Assembly (NCBI RefSeq): GCF_000023825.1
Contig: NC_013061.1
Coordinates: forward strand, 372,001 to 436,000
Source of the DNA: Pedobacter heparinus DSM 2366
GTDB taxonomy: Bacteria > Bacteroidota > Bacteroidia > Sphingobacteriales > Sphingobacteriaceae
Length of the DNA: 64,000 bases
Direction of reading: 5' to 3'
Shown: positions 62,821 through 64,000 of the stretch, piece by piece
Numbering within the stretch: the first letter of the stretch is position 1
How the letters are laid out: every line of letters starts with the position of its first letter
The notes under the pieces: generated by a model
What the model was told of the DNA's origin: nothing
Databases searched by the model: none
What the model saw: the letters and a program-made list of their open reading frames with translations, nothing else
Made by a program: the position numbers and the translations under genes

Positions 62821-63510
62821 ATGTCGAAAGGAGTTAAAATACTGATAGTTGAGGACGATGAGAATTTACGCTTTTTAGTTGTACATCGTTTAAAGGCCGA
62901 AGGCTACGAGGTTTCGGAAGTGGGCGATGGTGAGGCTGCGGAACGCATGATCCTGGCTGAAAAACCGGATATTGTATTGCTGGACTGGATGCTGCCCGGT
63001 AAACAGGGTGCAGAGGTGTGTGAAGAAGTAAGGAAACAGGGTTTTGATAACCTGATCATTATGATGACTGCCAAGGCACAGGATGTGGACAAGATTGATG
63101 CTTATAACTTTGGGGTTTCGGATTATGTAACCAAACCTTTTAACATGGATGTGCTGGTGGCCATGCTGGACAGTAAAGTGAAGTTTATTTTAAATAACGA
63201 CCGTTCTGAAGTACACCGTTTTGGCAATATGGAACATCATCCTAATATCCATACTTTGTTCAGGGACGGAAAGAAAATAGAGCTGACCATTCTGGAGAAC
63301 AGGATATTGCTATACTTTTTGCGGAACCCGAATAAGGTGATCAACAGGGATGAACTGATGCTGGTGGTATGGGGCTATAATTCTGATGTAAATACGCGTA
63401 CGCTGGATATGCACATTGTGCGCTTGCGCAAAAAGATAGAACTGAACCCCGACAACCCGCAGCTGTTGCAAACTGTAAGAGGCGTGGGCTACCGTTTTAA
63501 CCCTTCCTAA
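62821..63510 (+). CDS. OmpR/PhoB-family response regulator
   Basis: 229 residues from the ATG at 62821. An ATG at 62809 overlaps the kinase stop and would add four residues. Receiver domain about 1-120: acidic pair in VEDDEN, phosphoacceptor Asp in IVLLDWMLPG, Thr in MMTAKAQD and Lys in YVTKPFN. Winged-helix domain about 130-228: LTILENRILLYFLRNPNKV, then TLDMHIVRLRKKI and TVRGVGYRF. Partner of the kinase at 61149. The target genes are unknown. Confidence 0.94.
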   Translation: MSKGVKILIVEDDENLRFLVVHRLKAEGYEVSEVGDGEAAERMILAEKPDIVLLDWMLPGKQGAEVCEEVRKQGFDNLIIMMTAKAQDVDKIDAYNFGVSDYVTKPFNMDVLVAMLDSKVKFILNNDRSEVHRFGNMEHHPNIHTLFRDGKKIELTILENRILLYFLRNPNKVINRDELMLVVWGYNSDVNTRTLDMHIVRLRKKIELNPDNPQLLQTVRGVGYRFNPS

Positions 63511-64000
63511 AACCGGAGGTTGATGAGTACCAGGGTTAAATATTGCAGCAGCATGGTGCCATCCAGAAAGAAGAAATAATAATATTCATTCTTTTTAATG
63601 TTGGATTTGAAAATTAACCAGCCTGTAAGCAGAATGGTTAAGGTTAAGGCAATGATGTCTGCATTTATGGCCTGATTGAAAAGGATCAGCAATGCCAGGT
63701 AACCCAGCAGTAAAAACTGGCAGAAGAGATAGGCTTTCTTCTCTCCCAACATTACAGGAATAGTTTTTAATGCATATAGCTTGTCCTGAAAAAGGTCCCT
63801 GATGTCAAATGGGATGGTAATGGCAGCAATGAACAGGAAACGTTTGGCTACCAGCAGCAGTGTTTCTGCAGAGGAGATGCTGATCTGGTAATTGTGTTCC
63901 AGTTCTACAATAGGCAGCAGCACACAGCTGATAGACCATACCAGTGCAATAAGGAAAAGTTTTATACCAGGGATGTTGCGCAGGCCTATCTTCTGGTTGT
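63507..64000 (-). CDS. UbiA-family prenyltransferase, C-terminal part
   Basis: The gene runs off the window: the frame stays open on the minus strand through base 64000, so a GTG at 63923 is internal. The visible part has several hydrophobic helices and the second Asp-rich motif of UbiA prenyltransferases, DIRDLFQDKLYALKTIPVML. The family attaches isoprenoid chains to aromatic acceptors in quinone, haem or lipid synthesis; which one cannot be told here. Its stop codon overlaps the response-regulator stop by three bases (63507-63509), so the two genes converge. Confidence 0.78.
   Translation of the reverse strand, partial: NQKIGLRNIPGIKLFLIALVWSISCVLLPIVELEHNYQISISSAETLLLVAKRFLFIAAITIPFDIRDLFQDKLYALKTIPVMLGEKKAYLFCQFLLLGYLALLILFNQAINADIIALTLTILLTGWLIFKSNIKKNEYYYFFFLDGTMLLQYLTLVLINLRF

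Noticed and set aside
1-64000. Possible mobile element, prophage, toxin-antitoxin, defence or CRISPR system
   Set aside because: I found no transposase, integrase, phage structural gene, terminal repeats, direct-repeat/spacer array or recognisable toxin; the tail-fibre-like segment is inside a SusD gene.

Overview
The window comes from a member of the Bacteroidota, most likely a Sphingobacteriaceae bacterium of the Pedobacter type. The evidence is the SusC/SusD pairs, the ECF sigma/FecR switch, TAnnTTTG-like promoter elements, families I know mainly from Bacteroidota (DUF6266, DUF5017, DUF4286, DUF983) and the many Tat-exported and lipobox-bearing proteins. The genus is an inference. I see no insertion sequence, prophage, CRISPR array, rRNA or tRNA.

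Layout. 1-2825: ordinary chromosomal genes (HEAT-repeat protein, small membrane protein, DUF983, DUF2461, OmpA lipoprotein) ending in a strong terminator. 2935-12112: an ECF sigma factor, FecR anti-sigma factor, STN-bearing SusC, SusD and an FG-GAP lipoprotein, closed by a terminator. 12334-15351: a very large heparinase II/III-family protein. 15521-27855: one long array, called cluster A here: DUF7133-type sugar-dehydrogenase-like propeller, high-potential iron-sulfur protein (HiPIP), triple RidA, azurin-like cupredoxin, second propeller, four amidohydrolase-fold paralogues and a Tat-exported TIM-barrel hydrolase. 28029-36262: an esterase and a second SusC/SusD operon with two surface lipoproteins. 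36534-38223: a small secreted protein, a DUF6266 protein and a gene-free stretch. 38224-40788: Gfo/Idh/MocA oxidoreductase and a sodium:solute symporter. 40844-42805 (minus): a secreted beta-propeller. 43059-54822: cluster B, made of two aminotransferase/ceramidase-like cassettes, an amidohydrolase, a propeller, another DUF7133-HiPIP pair and NagA. 54833-64000: RmlC, DUF4286 and a TPR protein (minus), then a GAF-PAS protein, an S9 pseudopeptidase with a two-component system, and the end of a UbiA-type prenyltransferase gene.

How the parts fit. Nine copies of a short palindrome centred on CG (best form GGGTACGTAACC or GGGTACGTACAC) lie in the promoter regions of nearly every catabolic unit from 2.9 to 54.8 kb and in none of the housekeeping intergenic regions. 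They look like the operators of one regulator encoded elsewhere, so this block is probably a single regulon. SusC/SusD systems import glycans. Heparinase-like, TIM-barrel and esterase proteins would cut them. Two DUF7133 dehydrogenase-like proteins, neither with a haem motif, each sit directly before a HiPIP, and one cluster adds an azurin-like copper protein; this suggests periplasmic sugar oxidation with HiPIP or cupredoxin as electron acceptor. Eight Tat signal peptides, two of them on PLP aminotransferase-fold enzymes, suggest that cofactor-loaded enzymes carry out sugar conversion in the periplasm. The symporter, Gfo/Idh enzyme and NagA would finish the job in the cytoplasm. The substrate is not evident from sequence. 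NagA and the heparinase-like lyase make an N-acetylated amino-sugar polymer plausible, but no sulfatase is present here.
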